Shown here: positions 10,026 through 22,434 of the stretch, piece by piece | How the letters are laid out: each line of letters begins with the position of its first letter | Position numbering within the stretch: the first letter of the stretch is position 1 | Source: Tetragonia tetragonoides | Lineage: Eukaryota > Streptophyta > Magnoliopsida > Caryophyllales > Aizoaceae | Assembly (NCBI GenBank): GCA_038025085.1 | Contig: CM076140.1 | Coordinates: 38,873,501-38,937,500, forward strand | Length of the DNA stretch: 64,000 bases | Direction of reading: 5' to 3' | The notes under the pieces: generated by a model | Told to the model about the DNA's origin: nothing | The model's database searches: none | What the model saw: only the letters and a program-made list of their open reading frames with translations | Translations under genes and position numbers: made by a program

Positions 10026-13000
10026 TCACTGGCCACCTTCGCCAGTACTCGGACCCGCCTGAGACGACTCTCCGGGTCCACTCGATGATGGAGCACCTGA
10101 AGGACTAGGCTGAGACATCGCCCAAACTCTAGGGTCAAAAGCAAATAATGAACCCGTCAAGTAAGCGTGATCCAGTGAATGACGAGATGGCTCCGACATG
10201 CCGGGATAGCCGCCATACCTCATACTCTCCTGACTCCAGGAACCCCTCGGAGAGACTGGAGGATACATAGGCATGTGATAGCCCGGATAACCCATATAGG
10301 GAGGCGGTGCAGGCCACTGCGGAAGATAAGGCACTTGGGGCGGGTTCCCCGTATCCACTCTAGCTTCAGGCGTCCCCTGACACCTCCGTTCTCTCCCCCT
10401 AGGAGGAGGATGCTGCGATGTAGACACCGACTCCGAAGCACTTATAACTGGAGGCCTAGGACCCCTCACCACGGGAATAGGCTGCGAAATAAGCCCAAGG
10501 TCAGAAAATTACAAAATTTCAAATCAAGCACTATTACTTGAAATGAATATACCTCTCGAACGTCGGACCGACGACTCGTGCATGCACTCCGAGACATGAA
10601 TCTGGAAATCAAAGTCTTAAAGGCATGCATGCCTCTATAGATCTTCCGTGTCTCAGCAGCATCCAACTGTGCACATAAGGAAAAAAAAAGTCAGTATAAA
10701 TACAAAGGAGACATTGCAAATTACAATGGATTCTCACTTACCTCCCTACAACCAGTTGGTAGAGGCAATCCCTCAACCTCCTCATCAGGACTGTGAAACT
10801 CAGGAATCAGTATAACCTGAGGAGACATGTCCGCTCCTGTATAACTCATCGACATGGTAGGAGGAGTAGGGTGCAGAGAAAGGCAGTCGCATGAGACAAT
10901 GAAGAACTCGCCTGCAAAACTTAAAAATATTAGACGCATTTCTAAATTTTCAAATGAAATTAAGGAACAAAGTACATTACTTACCGGGTCGGTAGAGAAG
11001 TTGGCGCACACCCGAGCCTCAGCAAACTCGGTATATGCCACCATGAGATCCACCCCAGGATCAGCTGGAAGCAAATACTCAAGGGCATTCGCCCCTACAG
11101 TAGCTGTCCTCACCTGCTCCATGGTAAGGTGACGAACATAAAGCATAGAATCCGGAGGATCCAAAGGAATCCTCAGAGCCGGAAGGTCGGAGAAAGTCTG
11201 CCTAATCAGTCTCTCTCCCTAAAACCACTCAAAACCGAAAGGACCCTCAATAAGGATCCTCCTCTGGTCATACTCCCGAGCACCCAAAAATCTGTCTGAG
11301 AGGCCCGGGAGGTAATCCGTCCAGGGGAACCAGTCGACCTACAAAACTAAAGAATGAGCACACAAAAGGACGAAAGGACGATAAAAGCACAAAAGATAAT
11401 CGCTTACATCCTGAGAGGTCAAGGGATATATCACGTCCATAAGGGCATGCGGTGTAGTGAATGGGCAAGACGCCCGTTCCCTCCAGGTCTGCATCGCTGG
11501 AAAGGAAAAGTCCCCTGTCTTGAGAAGAGGGGCAAGGTCGGAGAAATAATCATAAAACCAAATCTAAGACATGCAAAGCACATGGATTAGGCACAAGTCG
11601 TGAGTAAAAAGCCAAAGACACAAAGTGTAAGAAGGGTAAAAGGAAATTACCTCCATAACCTTCCAATAACCGACCAGGAAGACGCGAGACACTCCCTCCT
11701 CTCCACTGAGGCAGCTAGACTGCCTCAAGCACCGAAGAAGACAGGAGTATGCGGGAAGACCCCAATTGTGCTCCGCTACTCTGCCCAAATCCCGCAAGCA
11801 CGGGAAATAGCGAACATGGTACCTACTAGCTTTATACGAAAAGACGGAACAAGCTAGAACATAGGCTAGGAAAAGGCGAGTGTGCTGCTCCGCCGTGACC
11901 TTCTTCAACTTCCTCGGGTTGGTCAAGAACTGCACCATAACGTCAGTCCGGCCATACTCCCTACCATCCCAGTTGGCCCCGAAAAGGCCAAACATCTCCA
12001 CCATGTCTTCCCTACTCACATCTCCATAAGTAAGAGGGATACTGGTGCAAGGGAACCCGGAAATGAGACCGAACTCGAAAGGAGTGATCATGATCTCACC
12101 CATAGGAAAATGAAAAGTACTGGTAGTATCCAAGTACCGCTCCGCAGACCTCTAACGAGCAAATGGTCAGAGCGCTCAGCAGAAGCGTTGGACGCTAAAA
12201 AGTGACCGAAGCCACAGCGCTCCACAATAGCGTTGACCGAAGGAGTCACGTACCTACGGGCTTTCTCGATGCCTGAAAGGCTACCGTAACCCCGCATGGT
12301 AGTGTCGACATCCTATACAACACAATAATTGAAAGACAATTAGCTAGGTGATCCTAGTAATGACTACCAGTCTCCGGTTTAGTCCTAAATTTTTACAAAT
12401 CGTAAAATTTAGCATTTTAGCTAAACCAACATGACAAGAGTGAATTTTAAAGAGAACGAATTTCACACAAGTTTATTCTCCACAAATATACTCAAAAACC
12501 AATCTACCACCACAACAAAAATAAACTTCACTCAAGTTTATTTTCACAAAAGTATATATGATAACTGCAACGAGAATAAATTTCATACAAATTTATTTTC
12601 CACCATTAAATATGAATTTCATGCAAATTCATTCTTCACATGTAAAATATATAAGATACAAGAAACCTACAGGAATTCACAAATTAGCAAGACAAACAAT
12701 TTCACGCAAATTGGTTTTCCGCATTTAGCTACCTTACAGTTCTCAACCTAAAAATTCTACGTTTGCCTACACATAATTTTCTAAGTGTAAAAGAGCAAAA
12801 GAAAAAAAAAATGACATACCCGACATTTGGTACCAACGGTAACCAAATGCTCCTTTTTCTTGAAAGCAAGATCGCTGGGCTCCCAACGATCGGTAGGATG
12901 AAAATCACTACGAGTGAACTCATCCTGGACTAACCGATTCTCACCCACCCGGTGATGGGGTATACCGGAAACGAAAACTCGAGTGAAAACATTCGAGGCC

Positions 13001-13059
13001 TCATGAACAACAATCTCTTGCTTCTTCCTTTTCCTACCTCCTCTAAGTGTAGGAGCCAT
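10026..13059 (-). pseudogene. Seven-exon plant-mobile-domain-like gene, antisense in B-left
   Basis: Exons by GT..AG borders: 13059-12820, 12312-11651, 11563-11408, 11338-10985, 10911-10742, 10666-10553, 10481-10026. Exon 1 encodes a basic start (MAPTLRGGRKRKKQE). Exon 2 carries a PMD-like core: ER..DTTSTF then FPMGEIMITPFEFGLISG. Exon 4 has the W.P......L..........RL..QT.......P.DPPD region. Exons 5-7 are Ser/Pro/Gly/Tyr-rich and look disordered. PMD proteins include Arabidopsis MAIN/MAIL1 and many transposon-borne relatives; no enzymatic role is claimed. Exons 1, 4 and 6 have exactly the same lengths as in the copy at 55902-58918. Exon 2 is one base shorter (near 12147), a frameshift, and exon 4 has a TAG (complement of 11219-11221). 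It is therefore dead now, but spliceable when the family was active. Confidence 0.75.
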
Positions 13060-13329
13060 GGATGAAGAGAAAAAACGGAGTTTTTGGAAATTTGAGTGAA
13101 ACTCGCAAAACTCACAAATTCACACAATTTTGAGTTTTGACGCTCAAAAACACAAGAACAACTAACAAAATCAAGTTCTACTAAGAATTTGAGCAAGAAA
13201 ACCTCAAGATTGGGACCTAGGGCCTTGATGGAGGTTGAGAGCTTTGGAGAAAAATGGGGGAGAGAGAAAGGAGAAGGCTCAAAATGGGGAAGATGACCCA
13301 TTTCGGCCTCCCCCTTTCCTTTTTATGCA

Positions 13330-13562
13330 CACCCGCCCGCTGAAATACTTGTAGCCGGTCAAACCGCCTAGGTGGACAGTCAGACCGCCCAGTTCGTGGT
13401 TGAACCGCAAGACAGGCCGCTTGGCCGCTAGTCCCAACGGCTTGACCGTTTGGGTGAGCGGTTCAACCGCTCCACCAAGCGGCGTAGCTGCTCCAGCAAG
13501 TGGTTTAGCCGCTCTACCTAGCGAGTCGACCGCTTGACGTGGCGGTTTGACCGCCTGACCCA
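13330..13562. repeat. AGCGGC/GCCGCT palindrome island upstream of antisense PMD gene (B-left)
   Basis: Many short GCGGTTTGACCGC-like and AGCGGC...GCCGCT inverted words. It lies 5' of the PMD start (13059 on the minus strand), with a GTGCATAAAAAGG TATA-like box between them (about 13318-13330). Equivalent island at 55440-55615. Confidence 0.55.
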
Positions 13563-13739
13563 CTCTCTCTTATGACGTTTTATGGGCCGTAGGTTCAAAA
13601 TCAGTGGGCCCCACACGAGGTCCATAGCAGTTATTTGCGCGCCAAAGTCCGTTTATGAAAGCAGGACTACTTTAAACCCACAGGTTGGTACATTTATACT
13701 CGGCCAAATGGCATGGGCTCGCACTCGACCTAAGGTCTG

Positions 13740-14158
13740 AGCAACATTTTATTACCCTTTACAATAACATTTACTACCCATATTATTTCTAACGAAATAT
13801 TTTATTGTGTAACCTACAGCATAGGGTTCCCCTTCGACTGAAAATCAAAGGACGTTTATTTGTTTGACCTACAGCACAAGGACGCCCTTCGACTAAAAAT
13901 CGAAGGATTTTTATCATTACTCTTATTTCTAACGAAATATTTTTATTGTGTAACCTACGGCATAGGGTTCCCCTTCGACTGAAAATCGAAGGACGTTTAT
14001 TTGTTTGACCTATAACACAGGGTCGCCCTTCGACTAAAAATCGAAGGGTTTTTATCATTAATCTTATTTCTAACGAAATATTTTTATTGTGTAACCTACA
14101 GCATAGGGTTCCCCTTCGACTGAAAATCAAAGGACGTTTATTGTTTGACCTACAACAC
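13740..14158. repeat. ~140-bp tandem array of family B, first part
   Basis: Unit landmarks CATAGGGTTCCCCTTCGAC recur at about 13820, 13961 and 14102, a spacing of about 141 bases. Each unit contains CCTTCGAC...TCGAAGG inverted words that can form a hairpin, plus a TTTCTAACGAAATATTTTTATTG spacer-like block. Interrupted at 14159 by a solo LTR and continued at 16808. Confidence 0.8.
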
Positions 14159-16807
14159 TGTAACACCCCCGAATTCGCAACGATTTCCTGGGAACTATCA
14201 ACGCCATTATACAGGACTCGACACCGCTGAACCGTCCCGAACCCGAGGGGATGTCACTGCAACATTTATCACTAAGGAGTAAATTCTAAGCAGAAAGAAA
14301 GACTAGGCATCAAAAGGAGCTTACTAAGGAACTAAACAATCTAAAAGAGTTAATATCAGAGTTGTCTATATAGTGAGCTAAAACCATTAAACCAATTTAT
14401 TACAACTTGCCTTCAAAGGGCTAAATCCAATAAAAATCCCAACGATCTAATCCGAGCAGAACCAGTTCTAAAAACCGACGCCAACTCTACCTTCCAAGTT
14501 GTACGTCCTCAATCAACTAAACCTGCACTTTGGTTTCCGTGACGGAAACAAAATACAGAAGAAAAGAAAAGAAACAAAAGAGAAACAAAAATCAGATAAA
14601 CTGAATAAACGTCATCCGTACCCAGTAAAAACATTTCGCAAACTTTACCTGAGGTTTTAGAAGAATCATTAAAATTCATTTGCATACGTACATAAGCATA
14701 TAATCAAGCATACGCATAACGACATTCTTTTATATGCAATTCTTGTATAGTGATCACACGAATTACGACATAGACAATCCGTCTTTTTTAGAGAGATGTA
14801 AGAGAGCGAATAGAACAGCGATTACCTATATTGTTCATTGAAGATACAATCACGCCATGGACTTAATGACTCTAGTCTGCACACTACCTCTAGTACAATT
14901 ACACGAGCCTAGAGGACTTAATAAATGAGGAATGATCCATCCCAGATACACTGCGAGGTGTCCATAAGTAACTTAAGAATCACTCATCCCTTGAACTGCA
15001 CCATTAGGTGTAATCCCGATTGCTCGACTACTCCTAGGGATCCATTAGGAGTCTTACTCTCATTTAATTCAATTCACATAATTTGCATTGGTTTGACATA
15101 AGTGGTACTACGAGACCACGAGTTACTAATTCATTTCATGCTCTTGACAATGAATAGTAAATAACGACGATAACGATAATTCAATACGATGAGATCTAAA
15201 CATGCTTTAATTCAATAACGACGATAATTCAATAATGATGACAAGTAATGTCTAGCACAATCTCAGCAGCACTTCGACAGGGTACTATGATATCCAAAAA
15301 TTCACAAATCACCAAAGACATTCAACGATAATATATAGGTGCTCACTAGCACTCAATAATACCCATATCAATTAGCATATAATTAATAGAATAATAATAT
15401 TAATAATTTACCATTCAACAATTGTCCAATAATCATCATATGGACTAATTAATCCCCAAAACATGATAACATCAACATGCTAATTATAAACGATATTTAC
15501 AACAGTGAATCATGCTTAATAATTTCATAATAACGACGATATAATTTTATCATGCCTTGCATACTAAATTCACAACAAATTCCCAATTAGCACATAACAC
15601 ATCAAAATAGTTTTGATGGGGCTTTGGAAGAAGGTAGGCATGAGCTCTTACCACTAAAATGCTACCAACGGTAAGTAGGCTCCAACCAATCAACGATAAT
15701 CACGCTTGCTCGTTAGGTCCTAATTAAAAATAATTACCGAATCAGTATTAATTAAATACGAAAATACAAAAAGTAACTAAATCTCAGTCTGATAACTTTA
15801 TTAAATTCTTTGATTTATTTCAACCAATCTAGGCTTTTGAAAATCCGAATTCCGATTCCGAATGAGTGCATAAAAATAAAAACATTGAATCAAAAATACT
15901 GAAAATCGAATTAATATTTACGAAAAATATAAAAACAAAACCTTAACTTCAAAACTAGGTCTAGGTCACGGGTACCCATGCATGGGACCCATAACCCGAC
16001 CCATCACCACCACCACCACCCACTGGCCACCATGGCCGGTGGTGGTGGTCGCAGAAGCTCCGGCGACAAGAGGAGAGAGAAAACGCGGAAGAGAGTGCGA
16101 AGGAGAGAAAGAGAGAAAAGAAGAGAGAGAAGGCGGCAGGGCCACGTCGCGGCCTTGGACCATCACCGGCGACCATCAGGCACGGCCTGGTGGTGCCGTG
16201 GTGGCACGCGACAGCGCGGCGGCCAGAACAGGGGCGGGGACAGCAGCGCGAAAGAGTGAGAAAGAAAGAGAAAAAGAAAGAGAAAGAGAGAGAGAGAAAG
16301 GGAGAGAGCATTACCGCCGGTGGAGGGTGGTGGTCCGGTGACCTGGGCGGCGGGAGGACGCCAACGAAGGGCTGAGGGGGGAGAGAGAATTCGGTGAGGG
16401 TGAGAGAGAGAGCGTGAGTTTGAGAGAGCTTGAGGGTTTTGGTTCAGTTTGCAAAACTGATCAGTTGTCTCACATTTTCCTTATATAGACCCTCAATCAA
16501 CCCAAGTCAAAGAATACTAGGTTTAGGGGTTTATTTAATAATTTTCTAATTTAAATAATAAATTAAAACTAACTAAAACTAATTAAACCTATATCGAATA
16601 GTTCTTATTCATATATAAAACATTTTAATTAAACTCCTCTAAATTAATAAATGTAATTTATGAAAGTCCCATAATAATAATTTATATTATTATGGCTTTA
16701 ATTGAATAAATCGAATCCTTGAATGAATATACGATTTAATCTCCGAAACTATTTATAAATCATTTATAAATCAATATAATAATTATAGAAAATATTGGGG
16801 TATCACA
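14159..16807 (-). mobile_element. Solo LTR-like insertion, 2.65 kb, of an unassigned LTR retrotransposon
   Basis: Ends are TGTAACACCCC (left) and GGGGTATCACA (right), imperfect inverted termini typical of an LTR. Flanking bases AACAC (14154-14158) and AGCAC (16808-16812) look like a 5-bp target duplication with one change. A TATATAAGG box near 16482 on the minus strand, followed by pyrimidine-rich transcribed-leader-like sequence, suggests minus orientation. No gag or pol is present and I see no internal second LTR, so a solo LTR is the best call. Reading frames at 15961-16375 come from a GA-rich low-complexity stretch and are not genes. Confidence 0.65.
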
Positions 16808-17690
16808 AGCACAGGGTCGCCCTTCGACTAAAAATCGAAGGATTTTTATCATTACTCTTATTTCTAACGAAATATTTTTATTGTGTAACATACAGCATAG
16901 GGTTCCCCTTCGACTGAAAATCGAAGGACGTTTATTGTTTGACCTACAGCACAGGGTCGCCCTTCGACTAAAAATTGAAGGATTTTTATCATTACTCTTA
17001 TTTCTAACGAAATATTTTTATTGTGTTACCTACAGCATAGGGTTCCCCTTCGACTGAAAATCGAAGGACGTTTATTGTTTGACTACAGCATAAGGTCGCC
17101 CTTCAAATAAAAATCAAAGGATTTTGATCATTACTCTTATTTCTAACGAAATATTTTTATTGTGTAACCTACAGCATAGGGTTCCCCTTCGACTAAAAAT
17201 CGAAGGACATTTATTGTATGACCTACAGCACAGGGTCGCCCTTCGACTAAAAATCGAAGGATTTTTATCATTACTCTTATTTCTAACGAAATATTTTTAT
17301 TGTGTAACCTACAGTATAAGATTCCCCTTCGACTGAAAATCGAAGGACGTTTATTGTTTGACCTACAACACAGAGTCGCCCTTCGACTAAAAATCGAAGG
17401 ATTTTCATCATTACTCTTATTTCTAACGAAATATTTTTATTGTCTAACCTACAGCATAGGGTTCCCCTTCGACTGATAAGCTAGGGACATTTATTGTGTG
17501 ACCTACAGCATAGGGTCTCTCCCTTCGACTGAAAATCGAAGGATTTCTTATCATTTATTACCTATCTTATTTCTAATGAAATTTTTTTATTGTGTGACCT
17601 ACAGCATAGGATCTCTCCTTTCGACTGATAATCGAAGGAGTTTTATTGTGTGACCTACAGCATATGGTCAAACTCTCGGTCAATAAACCG
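16808..17690. repeat. ~140-bp tandem array of family B, second part
   Basis: Continuation of the array, with unit landmarks at about 16896, 17036, 17175, 17315 and 17455, a 140-base period. The last copies are shorter and more diverged. The right-hand element has the equivalent array at 54600-55255. Confidence 0.8.
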
Positions 17691-17833
17691 GGGAAATTAT
17701 TACTTTATCCTAAAAATGATTGTTTATCTCTAACTGATTGTTACCTCATTCAGTTTGCCTGTTTTATTGCAGGTATTGGCACAGGAATACTTTGACCTTC
17801 GCTCTATTCGAGCTTGGCCAAAGTAGGGGCTTC
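17691..17833 (+). other. Junction of array and 3' LTR, candidate polypurine tract
   Basis: Holds AAAGTAGGGGCTTC directly before the LTR. A purine-rich stretch at this place would prime plus-strand DNA synthesis. The match is modest. The equivalent minus-strand sequence in B-right is at 54449-54480. Confidence 0.4.
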
Positions 17834-19424
17834 TGTAGACACCAAAAATTGTGTCTATGATAAGTCCCCATAAAAACCCGATGATGAAAGGATTGGATTT
17901 TACTCAAACTTGGGTTGCGAGAATAATTGCTCTGATGATTAGCCCTGTTCAATTGATTTAACTAGTGGAAGCCTTTTGTATAGGTGATCCAAACCAGTTG
18001 GACTCAATTCAATTGGAATCCAAAACTGAGAGATAGGCCTCTTTGAACCTAAGGGCCCGAAAGGGAACCCAAACCCATGAGTCAACCCTTGGTCAAACAA
18101 GGGAACTCAGTAAATCCCGCGTGGACCACCTCGGAAAATCCTCCCCCGCTTAGAAAAGCAGCCAGGCGCCTATACAGGCGCCTATACAGGCATGCCGCTC
18201 CAGGTCCAAGCGGCCACGCTTGAGTTCAAGCGGTGGCCGCTAGGACAAGCGGCTGTGACACTAGGCCAAGCGACTTGACCGCTTGCCTTGCGGCTAAGCC
18301 GCTTGCCAAGCGGCTTCGCTTGTCCTGCCGGCTCAGCCGCTCGGCCTAGTTGCATGGCCGCCTGGACCTCTTCTCGCGGACGACAAATTCAAGGCCGATT
18401 CGATTTCCTTGCCAAACCCTGGTAGATCCCCCTCTTCTATATAAACAAACCTTAGGGTTCAGTTTTAAGAGGTTGGTCTTTAGGTTGGCAGTTAGAGACC
18501 CCTAAGTTGGACATTCTCTCTAAAAGGTTGGTCTTTTGACATTCTCTCTCATATTAAACCAGAAATTCTGATTCTACTCCTTCTTTAGGTTAGCCCTAGC
18601 ACCACAAAATAAACCTTCACACTTCATCAAGAGCATGAATTCAAGCAATATAACCCAATAAGTTCATTGTGAGCATCCAGGTAATCCAACCTGAGGGTTT
18701 TCAATAAATTTTATATTGCTTGTTATTACTAACGAATTTGGTTTATGTGATATGTACATGCATGGTATGTTTTGAGCTAAAGGGCTTGTATTAAGCCTAA
18801 TTAATGGATGAATGAATGTATAGATTTGCTATTTATTGTTTCTTATGATTAAATTATGCTTTGTTTGTGGATTGGTGGTTGAATTATTTGTTTGCCTTCT
18901 AACTCGCAGGTTTTAGCATATTTATCGTTTTCTAGCAATAAAAAGCATGTAATTTGATAAATTATTAAAATTGCTCACAATAATAATGTTTGTTCAACCC
19001 AGTAGTTAGAATTAGGAATTTGGACAAATTGAACCCTGTTTGGAACCATAGCATTAATAATTACATCGAATCGATTAGTAAAGGCCGTTGTTGTCAACGG
19101 GCGAGTTGGGTGCCTAACACCTTCCTAACTCGTACTCACGCCCCCAAACTCATTTATGAAGTCAATTTCCTCAATAGGGATTGGGGTGCACAGGAATTGA
19201 GTTGACGTCTTTTTAGACTATCGATTTGATTCCAAGGGTTCCCAATTTCCTTAAATTTGGTGGCGACTTCCGACAATCTTAATCATGTCCTTAGTGCGAA
19301 AGGAAAATCTTCATGTGCATTCACACTCAAAGATTCATGAAAACCCGAACAACCGCGCTCTCCCAGGCTGCCTGGAAACCAAAAAAGGGGCGAAGAAAAG
19401 GAGAGAAAAATCCGGTAGCCTACA
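17834..19424 (+). mobile_element. 3' LTR of element B-left, 1.59 kb
   Basis: Runs from TGTAGACACC to GCCTACA (inverted ends TGTAG/CTACA). The same two ends bound the minus-strand LTR at 52933-54448. Contains GGCGCCTATACAGG, an AGCGGC/GCCGCT island (18165-18375) and a TATATAAA box (18438-18445). TGGCGACTTCC at about 19263 resembles a PBS, but similarity between copies continues past it to CTACA, so it is inside the LTR. Upstream antisense genes and the array place this as the 3' LTR of a + sense element whose pol lies left of the window or was displaced. Confidence 0.75.
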
Positions 19425-19655
19425 ATATTTTGGCAAAAAAAACTGTGAGGGAGATGATTTTAGGCATGATGATATAATTAAACTTAACCACCCTCCCCTC
19501 TTTTGTACAAGTGTATAAGTTGATGACCTCAAAGGGACGACATTCAAACGTTCTTGTAACCTTATAGTAAGCTAATTTAAAGGATGGAATCATTTTGACC
19601 AAAAAATAAATAGAATAAAGAACTAGGACGGAGGGAGCACAAGAAATATAGTGTA

Positions 19656-19893
19656 CTCCCTCCGTCCCAAGTTTATCTTTACATTGGACTTTTCACGGTC
19701 TCCAATACACTACTTTTACCATGAATATTTATGGTTTCATAATTGTAGAACTTAAAATAAGATGATATATTGAAAATACTATTTAAAATGAATCTAGCAA
19801 TATTATTGTCACATTGTAAAACTTTGTAACTTTTCACAAATAAGTGATCAAAGCTTAAAAATTCAATGTAAAGATAAACCTGGACAGAGGGAG
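19656..19893. mobile_element. Stowaway-type MITE, 238 bp
   Basis: CTCCCTCCGTCCC at the left end and its near complement GGACAGAGGGAG at the right end, flanked by TA on both sides. Those ends and the TA target are diagnostic of Stowaway (Tc1/mariner) MITEs. A second terminus-like GGACGGAGGGAG sits just left, at about 19627-19638, probably the remnant of another copy. Confidence 0.85.
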
Positions 19894-19987
19894 TATATAT
19901 TTACTTTTCATAGTATGTTATTGATCTTAATGTAAGGTTTTTTTTTTTAATTTCTTTTTAAAAATTGTTCTATTCAACGACGGACTT

Positions 19988-20215
19988 AGGGTGCGTTCTT
20001 TATAGCTTACACGGTCGATTAAGTTCAGTTCAGGTGTCAATTCAGTGATTTCCATTTCAGTCAAGTGATATTCAGTTCAGTGTTGCTGAATGCAGAAACA
20101 TCCTTTTGTCTCACATATCAAGTTGTGTTCAATTCATTTCAGTGGTGTCCAATTCAGTTAAGTGGTGTTCAATTTAGTTCAGTTCTGATAAGTTCAGCCC
20201 TAAAGAACGCACCCT
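19988..20215. mobile_element. MITE-like element, 228 bp, superfamily unclear
   Basis: Starts AGGGTGCGTTCTTT and ends AAAGAACGCACCCT, a 14-base perfect inverted repeat. The inside is built of repeated TTCAGT/AATTCAGTT words. No clear target duplication was recognised. Confidence 0.65.
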
Positions 20216-20654
20216 GAAGAAGGGTGGATTAAGTTTAGGGAGTTTTTCAATTTTTTCGTTGATGGATTATCAATATAAGCAATATTTGTTAACCTAATAA
20301 TTACTATGTTGTTACTAGCAACGCCATTTAACAAAGCAATAAATAAACAGAAACAGATTTTTACGTGGAAACCTTCTTGCGCTCCACCAACAAGTAAAAC
20401 CACGCCCCTCGGGAACTTTCAAAACTGCACTAAAAGTCATAAACCAAACTCAAGAATAATAAATCATAATCTACTATTGAGCCGTACAACCTGAATTTAA
20501 TCTCGAAATTGAAGTTCCAAACAACTCATTAAGGCAGTCATATACTATAACAAATAAATCTTTCAAGAATGTTTTTTAATAAGCTAATGTGGTGCAATCA
20601 AACATTATAAGAAGATCAAGCTCCAACAACTACGGGCATATTTTTCTAGACTGG
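20216..20654. other. Intergenic sequence, nothing recognised
   Basis: AT-rich, no coding signal, no repeat ends identified. Confidence 0.4.
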
Positions 20655-20800
20655 ATTCCAGTTTTCTCAAGTGTTTTTCGTTTTTTTCCAGTTTTTGCCA
20701 GTTTCCAGTTAAAAGTTTCAGTTTGTTCCAGTTTTCTCCAGTTTATTCCAGTTTGTTCCAGTTTTCTCCAGTTTTCTTCACTTTGTTCCAGTTTTTCCGA
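20655..20800 (+). repeat. CCAGTTTTCT-like minisatellite
   Basis: Irregular 10-12-base tandem units of the form TTCCAGTTTNNTCC are repeated more than ten times just 5' of the LINE. Low complexity, no coding role. Confidence 0.75.
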
Positions 20801-20917
20801 ATTTAATATTTTGGCATAACAAATATAGTAATAAAAACGCTAAATAGGCGGATGAGAGTTTGTCAAGCTCTGGTAGCGCATGATAAGAACCTCTACTTAT
20901 CCTACGCTATTTCTGCC

Positions 20918-22085
20918 ATGGTTGGACCTGGGAAAGGTCGTCGACGCCCGAAAAAGACACAGAGTGCTACAGAACCTTTTGTGAATGATGAGGGGAATTC
21001 TAATCGGGAGAAAAGGAGTGAAATCGAAGTTGTTCCTGAAGCCCAGCGAAGTCCTAGGACGGCTCAATTGGGAGATTTCTTGGTTAATACTGGGATTCCA
21101 AGCTCGAGCTCTAATGGCGGTCGTACTTCAACCGATGGATCAGGTATAAACTCTGAACTTAGTGATTTGGGTTTTTCATCTGCTAGTGGAGAATTGCATG
21201 TTGAGAACTCCAATTCTGATGTGGGTGATCCTATGGGGTACCCTAATTTGGGGAATAGTTTGGGGCTGAATGGTGGTGTTAATCATCAATGGCAAAACTT
21301 CTTTCTGGAAATATAATACCTGAGCAAGGATTAAAATTGGATTTTATGCCTGAAATGCAAAATTTTGATACTGTAGTCTTTGAAATGGAAGATATCGTAG
21401 ATGAGGTTTTGCACTGGGAAAATAGTCTTGTAGGGTTTGTGCTTGGGGGAAACCCTAAATTGAATGTTTTTACTGATTTTGTTAATAGAAGTTGGTCTCA
21501 TGTGGCTAAACCCCAAATTTTACCTCATAAGAAGGCTTGGTTTTTCTTTCGTTTTGCTTCAAAGGAAGATAGAGATTGTGTCATGAAAGGGAGGCCTTGG
21601 TCTGTGAGTAGCAAGGTCTTGGTGTTGAAACCATGGACACCACAGTTTTGTATTGAGAAGGAGGAGGTTCACAAGGTCCCAGTCTAGGTCACGTTTCCCA
21701 ACCTTGACGTCCAGTTTTGGTCTGCTCGTGGTCTCAGAAAACTAACCAGTAAAATTAGAGTACACATGTTTGTTGATTGGTGTACGGCTACCAAGGAGAA
21801 GGTTTCTGATGCCCGATGTTTGATTGAGGTGGATGTGTCTGGTAAGATGCCTCCCAGCATTCCTATATGCACTCCTTTTGGGGTGAAACTCACCCAAAGA
21901 TGATATATGAGTGGGTGCCTTATTATTGTGAGGTGTGCAACAAGTTGGGTCATTCTGTGACTAATTGTACTATCCACAAGAGGCAGATGAAGAAAGCAAC
22001 AGAGATTGCTCGTGAGAAAAATGCTGCAGAGGTGGTAGAGTCCCCTGTGGTGGAGTCCCCTGGCATGGGCTTCGAGCAAGCCTAG
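20918..22085 (+). pseudogene. LINE ORF1 protein (DUF4283 and CCHC zinc knuckle), broken
   Basis: RNA-binding ORF1 protein of a plant L1 element. The ATG at 20918 is in good plant context and opens a basic start (MVGPGKGRRRPKK). A one-frame change near 21300 leads into the DUF4283 region (SLVGFVLGGNP, AWFFFRFASKEDRD, PWTPQF). A TAG replaces a codon at about 21684, where the family has a Trp-rich W..FP.L motif. Reading continues to another frame change near 21895 and a CCHC knuckle, CEVCNKLGHSVTNC. An acidic/Val-rich tail ends at 22085. At least three lesions make it nonfunctional. Confidence 0.8.
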
Positions 22086-22434
22086 TCTAAGATGAAAGTG
22101 AGCAAGTGGTGCAGGTGGTGCAGATGACTTCCCTGAATAAGGAAGGTCAGAGTTCTGCAGAGATCATTACCAATGACATTATGAATGGTGAGGTGGGGGG
22201 TGATCCTGGAATTGAGCTAGGCTTCTTGTCAGTTCTGGCCAGACATACTTTTAACCCCAAGAAGTGTTTTTATGATGGTCATATACCTGTGGCTGGGAGG
22301 TCTAAATTTCATCATCTATGGTCTGATGCAGTTGAAGATGAGGAGCAGGGGTAGGATCAAACAGGTGATTTGTTCTCTACTAGGGAGCATTGGATAGAGG
22401 GTAATGTTGAGGAGGGGCCTGGGCCTACCTCAGT

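Noticed and set aside
15961..16375. Overlapping open frames on both strands in the solo LTR
   Set aside because: They come from a GA/CT-rich low-complexity stretch; compositions are repetitive Arg/Glu or Ser/Phe with no domain.
13740..17690. Repeat array as a possible CRISPR
   Set aside because: Units of 140 bases are contiguous tandem copies without unique spacers, in a plant nuclear retrotransposon.
19259..19424. PBS-like TGGCGACTTCC after the family B LTR, suggesting the LTR ends near 19258
   Set aside because: Similarity between the left and right copies continues about 160 bases further and stops in both at GCCTACA, which pairs with the TGTAG start. The LTR end is therefore at 19424 and 52933.
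20216..20654. Short frames between MITE and minisatellite
   Set aside because: Short, AT-rich, no similarity recognised, no supporting start context.
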